Source of the DNA: Protula sp. h YS-2021
Lineage: Eukaryota > Annelida > Polychaeta > Sabellida > Serpulidae
Assembly: GCA_949752745.1 (NCBI GenBank)
Contig: OX457032.1
Span: 8,260,271 to 8,324,270 of the forward strand
Direction: 5' to 3'
DNA: 64,000 bases
The notes beneath the pieces are model-generated. The model had not been told where the DNA came from. It was given only the letters and a program-made list of their open reading frames with translations, and ran no database searches. Positions 44,640 through 58,000 of the stretch are shown here, piece after piece (the stretch's first letter is position 1; each line of letters opens with the position of its first letter). A program made the position numbers and the translations under genes.

Positions 44640-47600
44640 GCGATTTCTGTGGACGCGAGTATAATTATGGAAGATGATTACAAAAACAATATGAAATCAC
44701 TTATAGACCAAGTATGGGAGGAAAATATAGGCGATTTAAGACTAAAATTTGACTGTATAAAGCACAACATAATGACTTACTTTATAGCCTACTGCAAGAA
44801 AAGGTGTACAGCAAATAGGGAGCGGGAAAATAACCTTAAGTTTCAACTCGAATGCATTGATACAAAAATATGTAACGGAACAGCCAGTGATAATGAAATA
44901 ACCCATTTTAATGATTTAAAACGGAACTGGAAACTTTCGAAATAGAGAAAGCCAGAGGAGCTTGGATACGTTCCAGGCTGAAGCACATCGAATTGAATGG
45001 AAATAGCAATACATTCTTTTTTAATCGGTCCAAGACTAGTTATGAGAAGAAAACCATCAATAAATTAAATACCAGCAATGGAGAGATAAACGATCCTAAA
45101 CAAATACTTCAAGAAATACAGACATACTATGAACATCTATATAGCTCAAAGAATAACAATACATCTAATCTTTTCAACGAACTTAATATACCAAGGAAAC
45201 TTTCAGGCATTCAAAAGGAATCTTGCGAGGGTCCAATCACTCTACAAGAATGTCATGAAGCCTTGAAAGAATTCAGTCTGAATAAATCGCCTGGAAGTGA
45301 TGGGCTAACTGTTGAGTTCTACCAAGCTTTTTGGGAACAAATTGGTCCGAAGCTGGTTGCCTGCTTAAACTATTCCCTTCTAAAGGGAGAATTATCTATG
45401 TCACAAAGAAGGGGAGTGATAGTATTGTTAGAGAAAAAAAGGGCAAGATAGCACTCAAATTAAAAACTGGAGACTAGTATCACTTCTCAATATGGACTAT
45501 AAAATACTCACCAAGACATTGGCAAAAAGGTTAGCAAAACATATCTCTACAGTTATTCACTCAGACGAAGCGGGGTTTATAAAAGGGTGATATATAGATA
45601 TATAGGGGAAAATATTAGATTTGTTGAAGATTTTATAGCAATATATGACGCTTACAATCTACCTGGCCTTCTGTTACAGCTGGATTTTGAAAAGGCTTTT
45701 GACTCAATCAAATGGCCCTTTCTATTTTCTACATTGCGAAAGTTTAAACTAGGAAACCATTTTATAGCATGGATAAAGCGCTGCTACACTAATATTTTCA
45801 GTTGTGTTAGCAACAATGGTTATAATACCGATTGGTTTCAGTTATATCGTGGCATGCGCCAGGGTTGCCCGCTGTCAAGTCTTCTTTTCATTATGTGCGC
45901 AGAAATTTTGGGTGTTACGATACGTGCAAATGATGACATTATAGGATTAAATATAGAAACCAAATGCACAAAATTAAACAATTTGCAGATGACTGCACAG
46001 GCAGGGTAAGAGATATCCCATCCATTTACACGCTAATTGAAACCATCCGCGGTTTTTCAAAGTTTTCAGGGCTGAAATTAAACAGCGAGAAATGCTGTAT
46101 CTTTTACCTAGGATGCTGGAGGGACAAAAATAACAAAATTTTAAATATGAATGTTGTAAAGGGGTCTTTCGATATGCTGGGAGTACATGTAGGGCGAAAT
46201 GAGTCGGTAAAAAAGCAGAAAAATTTTGATGATAAAGTTAAAAACTTAACCGCTTTACTTAATCAGCACAGGCAAAGAGAATTAAGTATTTGTGGTAAAA
46301 TTCTAGTTACAAAAACGTTCGGCGTGTCCAAATTTGTGCATACATTCTCTATTGTCGAAGCTAATACTGAAATAAAGAAACAGGTACAACAAGCTATAAA
46401 CTCCTTTCTGTGGAAATCTAAGCCCCCAAAAGTAAAACACACGGTTATTATTCGACAGTATAATGAGGGGGGGGGGGGCTCAGAGCGGTAGATGTAGAAT
46501 GCACAGTGAAGGCTCTGAGAATGCCTTGGCTGGGGCGAATAATTTCAGGCACTGGATGGACGGACACTGCCCTTCAATATTTCGAACCCATGGGAGGACT
46601 GTTGTTCCTCCTAAGGTGTAATTACTATGTTGATAGTCGCCCTACGATTCCAGCCTTTTACAAAAATATGATTCGATACGCAACTGAAATAAGTCGTCAT
46701 CAAAACTCTGAATATGTGTTGTGGAACAATCAATTCATTGTCGTGGGTCAACAAAGCCTATTTATTAAAGAGTGGTATGAAAAAGGGGTGGTGTTCATAC
46801 AAGATCTGTTAAAAGACTAGAACCTCACTTCGCTAGCGAAATGTTAAACACTTGACAAAAATTAAAACGCAAAAATACTTCCTTCAATGGGTTATTTCTT
46901 GAATAATATATTGCAAACAACACAGCTTGAATACGTCTTATAAGCCGAGTAGTGTTTGGTTTCTGTTGACTTAAGGTTTTATTGACTGATCTAGCATACG
47001 CCGTGTTAGCAATTTACGCAGTGAGAGCTCGCACAAAGCTCACTGTGCAACTGTGTGTGATGTGGGTTAAATGCTACGCATTTACTTGCAAAAAATACAC
47101 TCTTTTCACATGGCGTTTTAACAAAGAAAACGAAATCAAGGACGAAAAGAAAAAGTGACATGCACATGTTCAGATCAAGCTCTTCATAAGTCCCAAGTTT
47201 CATGGTCTTAGGGCAAATAGTGTCAGAGAAGAAGAAGACACAAAAAATCAGAAAAAGTGTCAAGAAGAAAAAAAAGGACGAATTTTGCTCGCACAAATTC
47301 ATATAACCCTTGCAAGCAAAAGGCTTGTCAAGTGTTAAATGACGGCTCCTGGTTGTCTTTTGAAGCCTTTTCTTCCAAATTCAATATACGAGTAAACTTT
47401 CTTAGATACATGGGAGTGGTAAGTGCTGTTAAAATGCGATAAAAAACACCCATTGATAAGCCATGCCTTAACCACTCCCAGACCCAGTATCAACTTCAAC
47501 AGCTACAATTTTACAAGTGGGAAAAGGGTTAATTGAGCTGACACGAAAAGCAGGGATTTCTACTGGGATTTCATCAATCTTATTAAATCTCCGCCCGCAA

Positions 47601-48345
47601 CCATCATACAATGGCGTGATGAATTAAATGTACAAGAAGATGTGAGAGAACCAAAATTGCTCGCGTTACAATTTAAAATTATACACAATGTAATCAATTG
47701 TGGCTCAAATTTGGTTAAGTGGAAAATAAAGGAAGACGATACATGTCATTTGTGTAATTTACAAGAGATACATTAATACATGCATTACTTGATTGTCCCA
47801 CAACGAAAGAGTGGATTCGAGAAATTTTAATATAATAAACCCTACAGAAAATATTGTAATATCACCTATGGAATTTATCTTTAGTGTCGAGAATTCAGCC
47901 CTGCATCTAATGCTTATGGTAATAAAAAAACTACATTTGCATAATGCGAGGATACAACAAATTAGTGTCGCCCTTCGTCATCCTGAATGAAATATACAAA
48001 AGAATACATGTTGATAAGCAATCGCTTTCGGTGAAAAATTTCAATAAAATGGGGAAATTATGCATCACTATGCCATAAAAGTGAACGTTTTATTTAGCAG
48101 CATTTCTGAGAGATGTTATAGGTGCTGGTGAGAGCCTGGAAACATAAACGGGCAGGGGAGAGGGTTCTCTATTCATTTCGGCTTTTTTTACTATTCATTT
48201 AAAAAAAACTTTCTAAATGGACAAAATCAGCGGTAATTTAAACTTAGTGTTATGATATGCTTGTACGTAATTGATGTATGCAAGTTTGATTATGTATTGT
48301 ATATTGTATATTAATAAAGAGAATAAAGAGGAAAACAAAAACAAA
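44640..48345 (+). mobile_element. Degraded non-LTR retrotransposon (LINE, L1/Tx1-like)
   Basis: Only the second reading frame is represented, without the endonuclease. Pieces in several frames cover the reverse transcriptase: LNKSPGSDGLTVEFYQAFW (near 45290), LDFEKAFDSIKW (45683), GMRQGCPLSSLLF (45855) and QFADDC (45980). C-terminal pieces follow (47330-48060, e.g. CHLCNLQE). Several frameshifts and stops show it is inactive. A ~500-bp insertion interrupts it near 46820-47335. It ends in an A-rich tail near 48345. It lies in the intron between the two SORD-like exons, antisense to that gene. Confidence 0.88.
46821..47335. mobile_element. Unclassified ~510-bp insertion in the LINE
   Basis: The LINE frame is interrupted after TGTTAAAAGAC and resumes after TGTTAAATGAC, an ~11-bp duplication with one difference. 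Near the edges TTAAACACTTGACAA and TTGTCAAGTGTTAAA are inverted. No coding capacity. Could be a small DNA transposon or SINE-like insert. Confidence 0.4.
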
Positions 48346-48479
48346 AAAATTTCTGCGGACGCAGCAGATAAAGGTTGTAAATCCAAGTGTCGCTTTATAT
48401 CTTCTCCATTTTTTCTTTAATTTTGGGACTAAATTTTCGCGAGAATATATTTTCGAGAATGGATGTGCCTCGTCAAAAC

Positions 48480-49490
48480 AGCGAAAACAAACTAGATTGG
48501 CCAGTGTTTTTGTTAAAACAAAAACGGATATGTCTCCCCCGCCCCCAATCAGTCACGCGGAAAAACTTCGCAGTAAACATTTCCACTACATATGGGTTCT
48601 TCTTGCCATGTTTCAGCCTAATCGAACAAACTGTTTCGGAGACATCGCAACAATTATGGCCAAAAAAAGTTTTAAATCAAAAATTGAAAAATTCGCCAAA
48701 AATACATTTTCAACGGAAATGAAGAAAAACTTCACAGTAAACATTTACACATTTTGTGAGTTCTTCTTGCCATGTTTCAGCCTAATCGAACAAACTGTTT
48801 CGGAGACATCGCAACAATTATGGCCAAAAAAGTTTTAAATCAAAAATTGAAAAATTCGCCAAAAATACATTTTAACGGAAATGAAGAAAAACTTCACAGT
48901 AAACATTTACACGTTTTGTGAGTTCTTCCTGCCAAGTTTCAGCCTAATCCAACAAACTGTTTTGGAGATATTGCAACAATATGGCTCAAAAAGTTAAAAT
49001 TCAAAAATTAAAAAAATCGCCAAAAATACATTTTCAACGGAAATGAAAAGAAACTTCGCAGTAAACATTTGCACTATATGTGGGTTATTCTTGCCACGTT
49101 TCAGCCTAATCCAACAAACTGTTTCGGAGATATTGCAACAATATGGTAAAAAAAGTTAAAAATCAAAAATTGAAAAATTCGCCAAAAATACATTTTCAAC
49201 GGAAATGAAAAAAACTTCACAGTAAACATTTACACATTTTGTGAGTTCTTCTTGCCAAGTTTCAGCCTAATCCAACAAAGCGTTTCGGAGATATCGCAAC
49301 AATATGGCCAAAAAAAGTTCAAAATAAAAAATTTAAAAATTCGCAAAAATACATTTTCAGCAGAAATGAAGTAAAACTTCACAGTAAACATTTGCACTAT
49401 ATGTGTGTTCTTCCTGCCACGTTTCCGCGTAATCCAACAAACCGTTTTGGAGATATAGCCTGCCAAAGTGAAAAAAATGCACGAAACCCC
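48480..49490. repeat. ~160-bp tandem repeat, about six copies
   Basis: Unit holds CAGCCTAATCGAACAAACTG, CAACAATATGGCCAAAAAAG and GCCAAAAATACATTTTCAAC. Copies spaced 156-164 bp. Frames are artefacts. Confidence 0.85.
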
Positions 49491-49637
49491 CCCCCCCCAT
49501 GTTAAAAAATTTGCCAAAAATAGAATTTTTGAGGAAACGAAAAAAAAAATACCACGGCCATCATCTAGACATGTACCCCAATATGCATGCATGTTTTGAG
49601 AAAAATCGACTCATTAATTTCATAAGAACTCACTGCG

Positions 49638-49682
49638 GACAGACGGACGGACGGACGGACGGACAGACGGACGGACGGACAC
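49638..49682. repeat. (GGAC)n microsatellite followed by a GTCTCCCTTAGGGGGAGAC palindrome
   Basis: GGAC tetranucleotide tract, then the palindrome at about 49697-49722. This looks like the 3' end of a dispersed repeat together with the preceding 160-bp units. Confidence 0.7.
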
Positions 49683-49732
49683 ACCAAATGCTATATATGT
49701 CTCCCTTAGGGGGAGACATATAATTCCTCGCG

Positions 49733-50456
<724 letters not shown>

Positions 50457-50458
50457 TA

Positions 50459-51459
50459 TTTGTATAAAGGGTCGTACGAAAGAAGTGCACAGGCGACACT
50501 TCTTAGTTGTGAGTTTGTGCAGTTCTTTCCCTTGCCAAGCCCCAACAATTCAGAACAACACAAGCCTTTATGTGGTGTTATAATAGACTCATTCATTACA
50601 GAGAAACCTTTACATTGGAAATGTTAGAAGAGACCCTCATGGATTCATTGTTGGGTTCTGCACAAGATTTAGAAAACTATCGATTGTGCACTTCTTACAT
50701 ACGATACCTTCATATATAAGCAGTACAATAGCACCCCTTAATACTGACGGAAGGTACAATACCCGAGCTGATGCAAGTTACTGATTCTCAGGTACGCAGC
50801 TCTGAGTTTGGTTAGTACTTGGACGAGTGACCGGGCTCACAGACTCGACTAGTCTCAAATTAGAACTCTTGGCCCTAAATGTGTTTTTAATTGATTCTGC
50901 AATTCAAGACTAACTTGAGATCATCTTCTTAAATTGATCTTGATTATCAAATATTTAACATTCCTGTGCAGTCCTTAATTGCCTACGAAATGATCTCAGA
51001 TTAAGAGAATGGAATGTGAATTTATATGACTGCTCAATGTGATCTGAATGTAATCTCAAATTAGAGTCTTGAATTTTGCAATCTTTTTTTTTTTTTCATT
51101 TGGGCATTCTTATGCAGCGGGTTTCTTATTGTATGAGGATCACAACTTGCATATACACGAAAGATGCGAGGTATTACTACCCCGGAATTCATATCATCCA
51201 GAAATAACACCACCTTTCATCAGTCGCGTTCCAGCTTAGCCCCAATTACAGAGTTCCCCGGAAATAAGACAAATCCATAATTAACAGCACGTTTGATAAA
51301 TCTCTGAGGTATTCTTTCTGGTGAACTACATTAATATGAAAGTCTAAATCTTCTGCCACGAAGCCTATGGAGAAACGATAGGTGGTTAGGCTCCGTTAGA
51401 ATTGCGAAAAGTCATGGATGGGCCATGCAATTGCGAAATGGAAAGAGCTTGGAACAAAC
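50459..51459. other. Intronic sequence without recognised features
   Basis: AT-rich. No open frame or repeat that I can support. The intron donor of the upstream SORD-like exon is at 51459. Confidence 0.5.
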
Positions 51460-51644
51460 CCGTGACGCAAATTCTAGCGACGCCAACAGCTTTAACAGCT
51501 AGCAGCGACGACAGCCCAATGGCGCCTGCCGCGCAGATGAGCACGTGACTGGCTACAGTCACGCATGCGCGCTTTACAGCACGGACGCCCACTGCTAGCG
51601 GCTCTATCAGAGCTGCCTCTTCTAGGCTCATCGAGTCTGGAATC
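51460..51644 (-). CDS. SORD: Sorbitol dehydrogenase-like gene, upstream exon
   Basis: Minus-strand exon from an acceptor (GTTGAAAG) to the donor ACGG|GTTTGT. It encodes IPDSMSLEEAALIEPLAVGVRAVKRA and LICAAGAIGLSSLLAVKAVGVARICVT. The EEAALIEPLAVG block with its catalytic-zinc-region Glu and the following Rossmann segment identify the MDR/sorbitol dehydrogenase family. The usual GxGxxG reads AxGxxG here, a deviation that may mean a divergent member. Exons further upstream are not visible in this window. Confidence 0.82.
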
Positions 51645-52145
51645 CTTTCAACACACAAAAATCCCATATAGCTAAAAGAAACAAGAATGTCCAGGGACAT
51701 TGTGACCAGTCAAGAGCTAGTGAAGCTATAAATAAGCTTGTCTGGTTGCCAAAAGTGGTAGTCACACTGTACAAGTTCGTCCAAGGACAAAGTCCCAGCT
51801 TACGAAAAGCGATAAGACCAAATCCAGCGTGCATAAACAAGGGAATTTCCCCGAAAAATTGGGCTTCAAAAGACGGGATGGCAATGAGCCAGCTAAATAA
51901 TTACCTGAACATAGACCGATAAATACATACAAAGATTTGTTTCCCAGAAAAATACTTTCGAACAACGTATCGAAACTATATCCACACACGTGTACTGTTG
52001 ACATGTACTGTCGGACATACACAATTAGTTCAAGCAGCAGAAACGACCAGAAACGACCAGACAAATGTGCCTTTTGAAAAGAAGAAAACGCCGCGTCTAA
52101 AACATCATTACTTAAGTTTTAATGTTTTGGTATGTATTATTTTGC
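51645..52145. other. Intronic sequence without recognised features
   Basis: Frames here are short and show no family I know. The polypyrimidine side of the SORD exon acceptor lies at its left edge. Confidence 0.5.
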
Positions 52146-52945
52146 GGGGTTTGCATTTTTGACCAGTGCGAATGTTTATTTAACTTGCGTTGATGTGCGG
52201 TTTGCATTTCGGAAGAATGCCGTTTAATTTGCCGTTATGCTCTGTTCGCATTTCGGACCAGTGCGCATGTTTATTTAATTTGCGTTGATGTGCGGTTTGC
52301 ATTTCGGAAAAATGCCGTTTAACTTGCCGTTATGCTCTGTTCGCATTTCGGACCAGTGCGCATGTTTATTTAGCTTGCGTTGAATGCGGTTCGCAAAGAG
52401 AACCAGTGCGCATGTTTATTTAACTTGCGTTGATGCGCGGCTCGCATTTCAGACGAGTGGGCATGTTTATTCAACTTACGTTGATAAGCTATTCGCATTT
52501 CGGACCAGTACGCATGTTTGTTTAACTTGTGTTAATGCGCGTTTGACTTTTCGGAATAGTGCGCATGTTTATTTAATTTGTATTGATGCGCTGTTCTTAT
52601 TTAAGACCAGTACGCATGTTTATTTAACTTGCGTCGATGCGCAGTTCGCATTTCGCACCAATGCGCATATATTCAACTTCCGTTGATGAGTGGTTCGCAA
52701 TTCGAACCAGTGCGCAAATTTATTTAGCTTGCGTGGATGCACTGTTCACATTTCGGACCACTGCGCATGTTTATTTAACTGGCGTTGACCAACGTTTCTT
52801 ATTTTAGACCAGTGCGCATGTTTGTTTAACTTGTGTTGATGCGCGGTTCGATTTCGAACGAGTGCGCATGTTTACCAAACTGGCGTCGATGCGCGGTCCG
52901 CATTTCGGACCAATGCACATGTTTATTTAACTTACAAGTTTTGGC
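52146..52945. repeat. ~50-bp tandem repeat (GCGCATGTTTATTTAACTTG unit)
   Basis: About fifteen diverged copies, each with a CATTTCGGACCAGTGCGCAT core. Confidence 0.88.
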
Positions 52946-54470
52946 GGATCGCCCAAAAAACCTAATTTTTTCAAGAGGGGCCTAAATGGAGAAGAATCGT
53001 ACAAAATTGGAAAGGAATTCAATCAAAATTGTGGGAGAGGAAGCATTTCAAATTAAACGCCAATAAATTAAAAATGCCCATATTTAACCAATTTTTGGCG
53101 GATCGCCAGAAACAGTAAGATTTCAAGAGAGCCATACCTACAGAACATTCATTCGAAAGTTGAAGAAAATCTGATTAAACTTGTTCGAGAAGCATTTTGA
53201 AAATTAGATGCCAAAAAATTAAAAAATGCCCCTATTTGGTCAATTTTTGGCGTATCGCCAAAAAAGTAAATTTTCAAGGCAGGACTAGATTGAGAACAAT
53301 CGTATTAAATTTGAAGTAAATCTGATCAAAATTGTTCAAGAAGAAGCATTTTGAAAACTGACAACAAAAAATTTTAAATGCCCCCGATTTAGCCAATTTT
53401 TTGGCAGTTCGCCAAAATAACAATTTCAGAGGCCTATCCAGAGAACAAATGTCCAAAATTGGAAGAGAATCCGATCAAAATTGTAGGGGAAGAAGTATTT
53501 TGAAAATTAGACACCAAAAAATTTAAAAGATGCCCCCATTGGGCCAATTTTTCGTGGATCGCCAAAAAAGTATATTTTCAAGGGAGGACTACGTTGAGGG
53601 CATTAGTACAAAATTTGAAGGAAATCTGATCAAAATTGTGTGGAAAGAAGCATTTTGAAAATTGGCAACCATAAAATAACAAATGCCCCCCATTTAGCCA
53701 ATTTTTGGCGGATCGCCAAAAAGAGTAAATTTTAAAGAGAGGCCTAACCAGAGAACAACTGTCTGAAATTAAAAATGGATTCCGATAAAAATTGCGGTAA
53801 AAGAAGCATTTTGAAAATTGGACACCAAAAATTAAAAAATGGGACCCCCCCCCCCCCCCCATATAGCCAATTTTTGGCGGATCGCCAAAAAAGTACCTTT
53901 TAAATGGAGGACTACGTTGAGGGCATTCGTACAAAATTTGAAGAAAATCTGATCAAAATTGTTTGAGAAGAAGCATTTTAAAAATTGGCAACAACAAATT
54001 TTAAATGCTCCCTATTTAGCCAATTTTTGGCAGATCGCCAAAAGAAGTAAATTTTCAAGAGAAGCCTAACTAGAGAACAAGTGTCCATTATTGGAAAGGA
54101 ATCCGATCAAAATTGTGGGAGAAGAAGCATTTTGAAAATTAGACACCAAAAAATTTAAAAATGCCCACATTTGATCAATTTTTGGCGGATCGCCAAAATC
54201 AGTAAGTTTTCAAAGGAGGCCTGCCTAGGATATATTCGTGCACAATTTCAAGAAAATCTTATCAAAATTGTGGGAGAAGAAGCATTTTGAAAATTGGCAA
54301 CCGAAAAATTTAAACCCCCCCTTCCCCCCCCCCTATTTAGCCAATTTTTGGAGGATCGCCAAAAAAAAAGTTTTAAAGAGAAGAGAGGCCTACCCAGAGA
54401 ACATTCGTGTAAAATTTGAGAGGAATCCGATCAAAACTGAAGGAAAAGAAGCATTTGACGTAAAAGTTTA
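52946..54470. repeat. ~150-165-bp tandem repeat with a GGCGGATCGCC palindrome
   Basis: About ten copies. Each starts near CAATTTTTGGCGGATCGCCA, includes GAAGCATTTTGAAAATTGG, and some have C-runs. It ends in a (CATA)n-like stretch at 54470-54495. No gene. Confidence 0.88.
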
Positions 54471-55004
54471 CACACGTACATACGTACATACAGACGACGG
54501 ATACCCCTCTATTGATGGCTGGTCTAAAAAAAGGGAGAGAAAAAAAAGGAACTTCACAGATATTAAGAAAACTACATCAGATAAAAATGTTTTACCAAGG
54601 TTTAATCATTTCTGGAGTAACTAACAAACAAAATTACTGCGATATATTTAGTAGATCAACGATTTATCTGTAGTTTTTTAACTGAACTAAGAGCCTGACT
54701 AAAGGTTTAGTTTGTTTTTTAGGACCTACTTGTGACAGAAATCGGCGGGGTAGCATAGATATTTCTGAAGTCCACCAAACGACCAGGGCTTGCACAAGTT
54801 ATATTTGCCTGTTTTGCACAGGTCACATTTTCTGCAGGGCAGACCCAGCTCTATTGCCACTCGGTCCCCTGAAATGAAGTATCTTTATACAAAATGCGGA
54901 AATGCCAAACGCTGATCCTACAAAGCATTTTCTAACTAGACCGAATATCGCTACACGTAGCGAAATAGTATTATTATTATTATTTAATACATTTGTATAG
55001 CACT
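54471..55004. other. Low-complexity and unique intronic sequence
   Basis: Contains a (TTA)n tract near 54970. No gene supported. Confidence 0.5.
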
Positions 55005-58000
55005 TTATGCTCAAAATCGCTCTATCTCTAACCGTTTTCGAGATAATAGTCAACTTCCGGTTTTTGACCTTGACCGTGACCCAGAAGGTCAAGGTCACCG
55101 AAGTACCTCTTATGTAACGTTCGTTAGGCCCAAAGGATCAAAAATGAGCTCAAAATCGCTCTATCTCTAACCGTTTACGAGATAATAGTCAACTTCCGGT
55201 TTTTGACCTTGACCGTGACCCAGAAGGTCAAGGTCACCGAATTACCTCTTATGTAACGTTGGTTAGGCCCAAAGGATCGAAAATGAGCACAAAATCGTTC
55301 TATCTCTAACCGTTTTCGAGATAATAGTCAACTTCCGGTTTTTGAACTTGACCGTGACCCAGAAGGTCAAGGTCACCGAGGTACCTCTTAGGTAACGTTG
55401 TTTAGGCCCAAAGGGTCGAAAATGAGCTCAAAATCGCTCTATCTCTAACTGTTTTCGAGATAATAGTCAACTTCCGGTTTTTGACCTTGACCGTGACCCA
55501 GAAGGCCAAGGTCACCGAGGTACCTCTTGTGTAACGTTGTTTAGGCAAAAACGGTCGAAAATGAGCACAAAATCGCTCGATCTCTAACCGTTTTCGAGAT
55601 AATAGTCAACTTCCGGTTTTTTACCTTGACCGTGACCCAGAAGGTCAAGGTCACCGAGGTTCCTTTTCTGTAACGTTGCTTAGGCCCAAAGGGTCGAAAA
55701 TGAGCTCAAAATCGCTCTATCTCTAACCGTTTTCGAGATAATAGTCAACTTCCGGTTTTTGACCCTGACCGTGACAAAGAAGGTGAAGGTCAACGAGGTA
55801 CCTCTTGTGTGACGTTGTTTAGGCCAAAAGGGTCGAAAATGAGCTAAAAATCGCTCTATCTCTAACCGTTTTCGAGATAATAGGCAACTTCCAGTTTTTT
55901 ACCTTGACCGTGGCCCAGAAGGTCAAGGTCACCGAGGTACCACTTATGTAACGTTGTTAAGGCCCAAAGGATCAAAAATGAGCTCAAAATCGCTCTACCT
56001 CTAACCGTTTTCGAGATAATAGTCAACTTCCCATTTTTGACCTTGACCGTGACCCAGAAGGTCAAGGTCACCGAGGTACCTCTTATGTAACGTTGTTTAG
56101 GCCATAATGGTCGAAAATGAGCTCAAAATCGCTCTATCTCTAACTGTTTTCGAGATAATAGTCAACTTCCGGTTTTTGACCTTGGCTGTGACCCAGAAGG
56201 TCAAGGTCACCGAGGTACCACTTATGTAACGATGTTTAGGCCCAAAGGGTCGAAAATGAGCTCAAAATCGCTCTATCTCTAACCGTTTACGAGATAATAG
56301 TCAACTTCCGGTTTTTGACCTTGACCTTGACCCTGACCCAGAAGGTCAAGATCACCGAAGTACCTCTTATGTAACGTTGGTTAGGCCAAAAGGGTCGAAA
56401 ATGTGCTCAAAATCGCTCTATCTCTAACTCACCGTTTTCGAGATAATAGTCAACTTCCGGTGTTTTGACCTTGACCGTGACCCAGAAGGTCAAGGTCACT
56501 GAGGTAGGTCTTATTTAACGTTGTTTAGGCCGAAAGGGTCGAAAATGAGCTCAAAATCGCTCTATCTCTAACCGTTTTCGAGATAATAGGCAACTTCCGG
56601 TTTTTGACCTTGACCGTGACCCAGAAGGTCAAGGTCACCGAGGTACCTCTTATGTAACGTTGTTTAGGCCATAATGGTCGAAAACGAGCTCAAAATCGCT
56701 CTATCTTTAACTGTTTTCGAGATAATAGTCAACTTCCGGTTTTTGACCTTGACCGTGACCCAGAAGGTCAAGGTCACTGAGGTAGGTCTTACGTAACGTT
56801 GTTTAGGCCGAAAGGGTCGAAAATGAGCTCAAAATCGTTCTATCTCTAACCGTTTTCGAGATAATAGTCAACTTCCAGTTTTTTACCTTGACCGTGACCC
56901 AGAAGGCCAAGGTCACCGAGGTACCTCTTGTGTAACGTTGTTTAGGCAAAAACGGTCGAAAATGAGCACAAAATCGCTCGATCTCTAACCGTTTTCGAGA
57001 TAATAGTCAACTTCCGGTTTTTTACCTTGACCGTGACCCAGAAGGTCAAGGTCACCGAGGTTCCTTTTCTGTAACGTTGCTTAGGCCCAAAGGGTCGAAA
57101 ATGAGCTCAAAATCGCTCTATCTCTAACCGTTTTCGAGATAATAGTCAACTTCCGGTTTTTGACCCTGACCGTGACAAAGAAGGTGAAGGTCAACGAGGT
57201 ACCTCTTGTGTGACGTTGTTTAGGCCAAAAGGGTCGAAAATGAGCTAAAAATCGCTCTATCTCTAACCGTTTTCGAGATAATAGGCAACTTCCAGTTTTT
57301 TACCTTGACCGTGGCCCAGAAGGTCAAGGTCACCGAGGTACCACTTATGTAACGTTGTTAAGGCCCAAAGGATCAAAATGAGCTCAAAATCGCTCTATCT
57401 CTAACCGTTTTCGAGATAATAGTCAACTTCCCATTTTTGACCTTGACCGTGACCCAGAAGGTCAAGGTCACCGAGGTACCTCTTATGTAACGTTGTTTAG
57501 GCCATAATGGTCGAAAATGAGCTCAAAATCGCTCTATCTCTAACTGTTTTCGAGATAATAGTCAACTTCCGGTTTTTGACCTTGGCTGTGACCCAGAAGG
57601 TCAAGGTCACCGAGGTACCACTTATGTAACGATGTTTAGGCCCAAAGGGTCGAAAATGAGCTCAAAATCGCTCTATCTCTAACCGTTTACGAGATAATAG
57701 TCAACTTCCGGTTTTTGACCTTGACCTTGACCCTGACCCAGAAGGTCAAGATCACCGAAGTACCTCTTATGTAACGTTGGTTAGGCCAAAAGGGTCGAAA
57801 ATGAGCTCAAAATCGCTCTATCTCTAACTAACCGTTTTCGAGATAATAGTCAACTTCCGGTGGTTTGACCTTGACCGTGACCCAGAAGGTCAAGGTCACT
57901 GAGGAAGGTCTTATTTAACGTTGTTTAGGCCCAAAGGGTCGAAAATGAGCTCAAAATCGCTCTATCTCTAACCGTTTTCGAGATAATAGGCAACTTCCTT

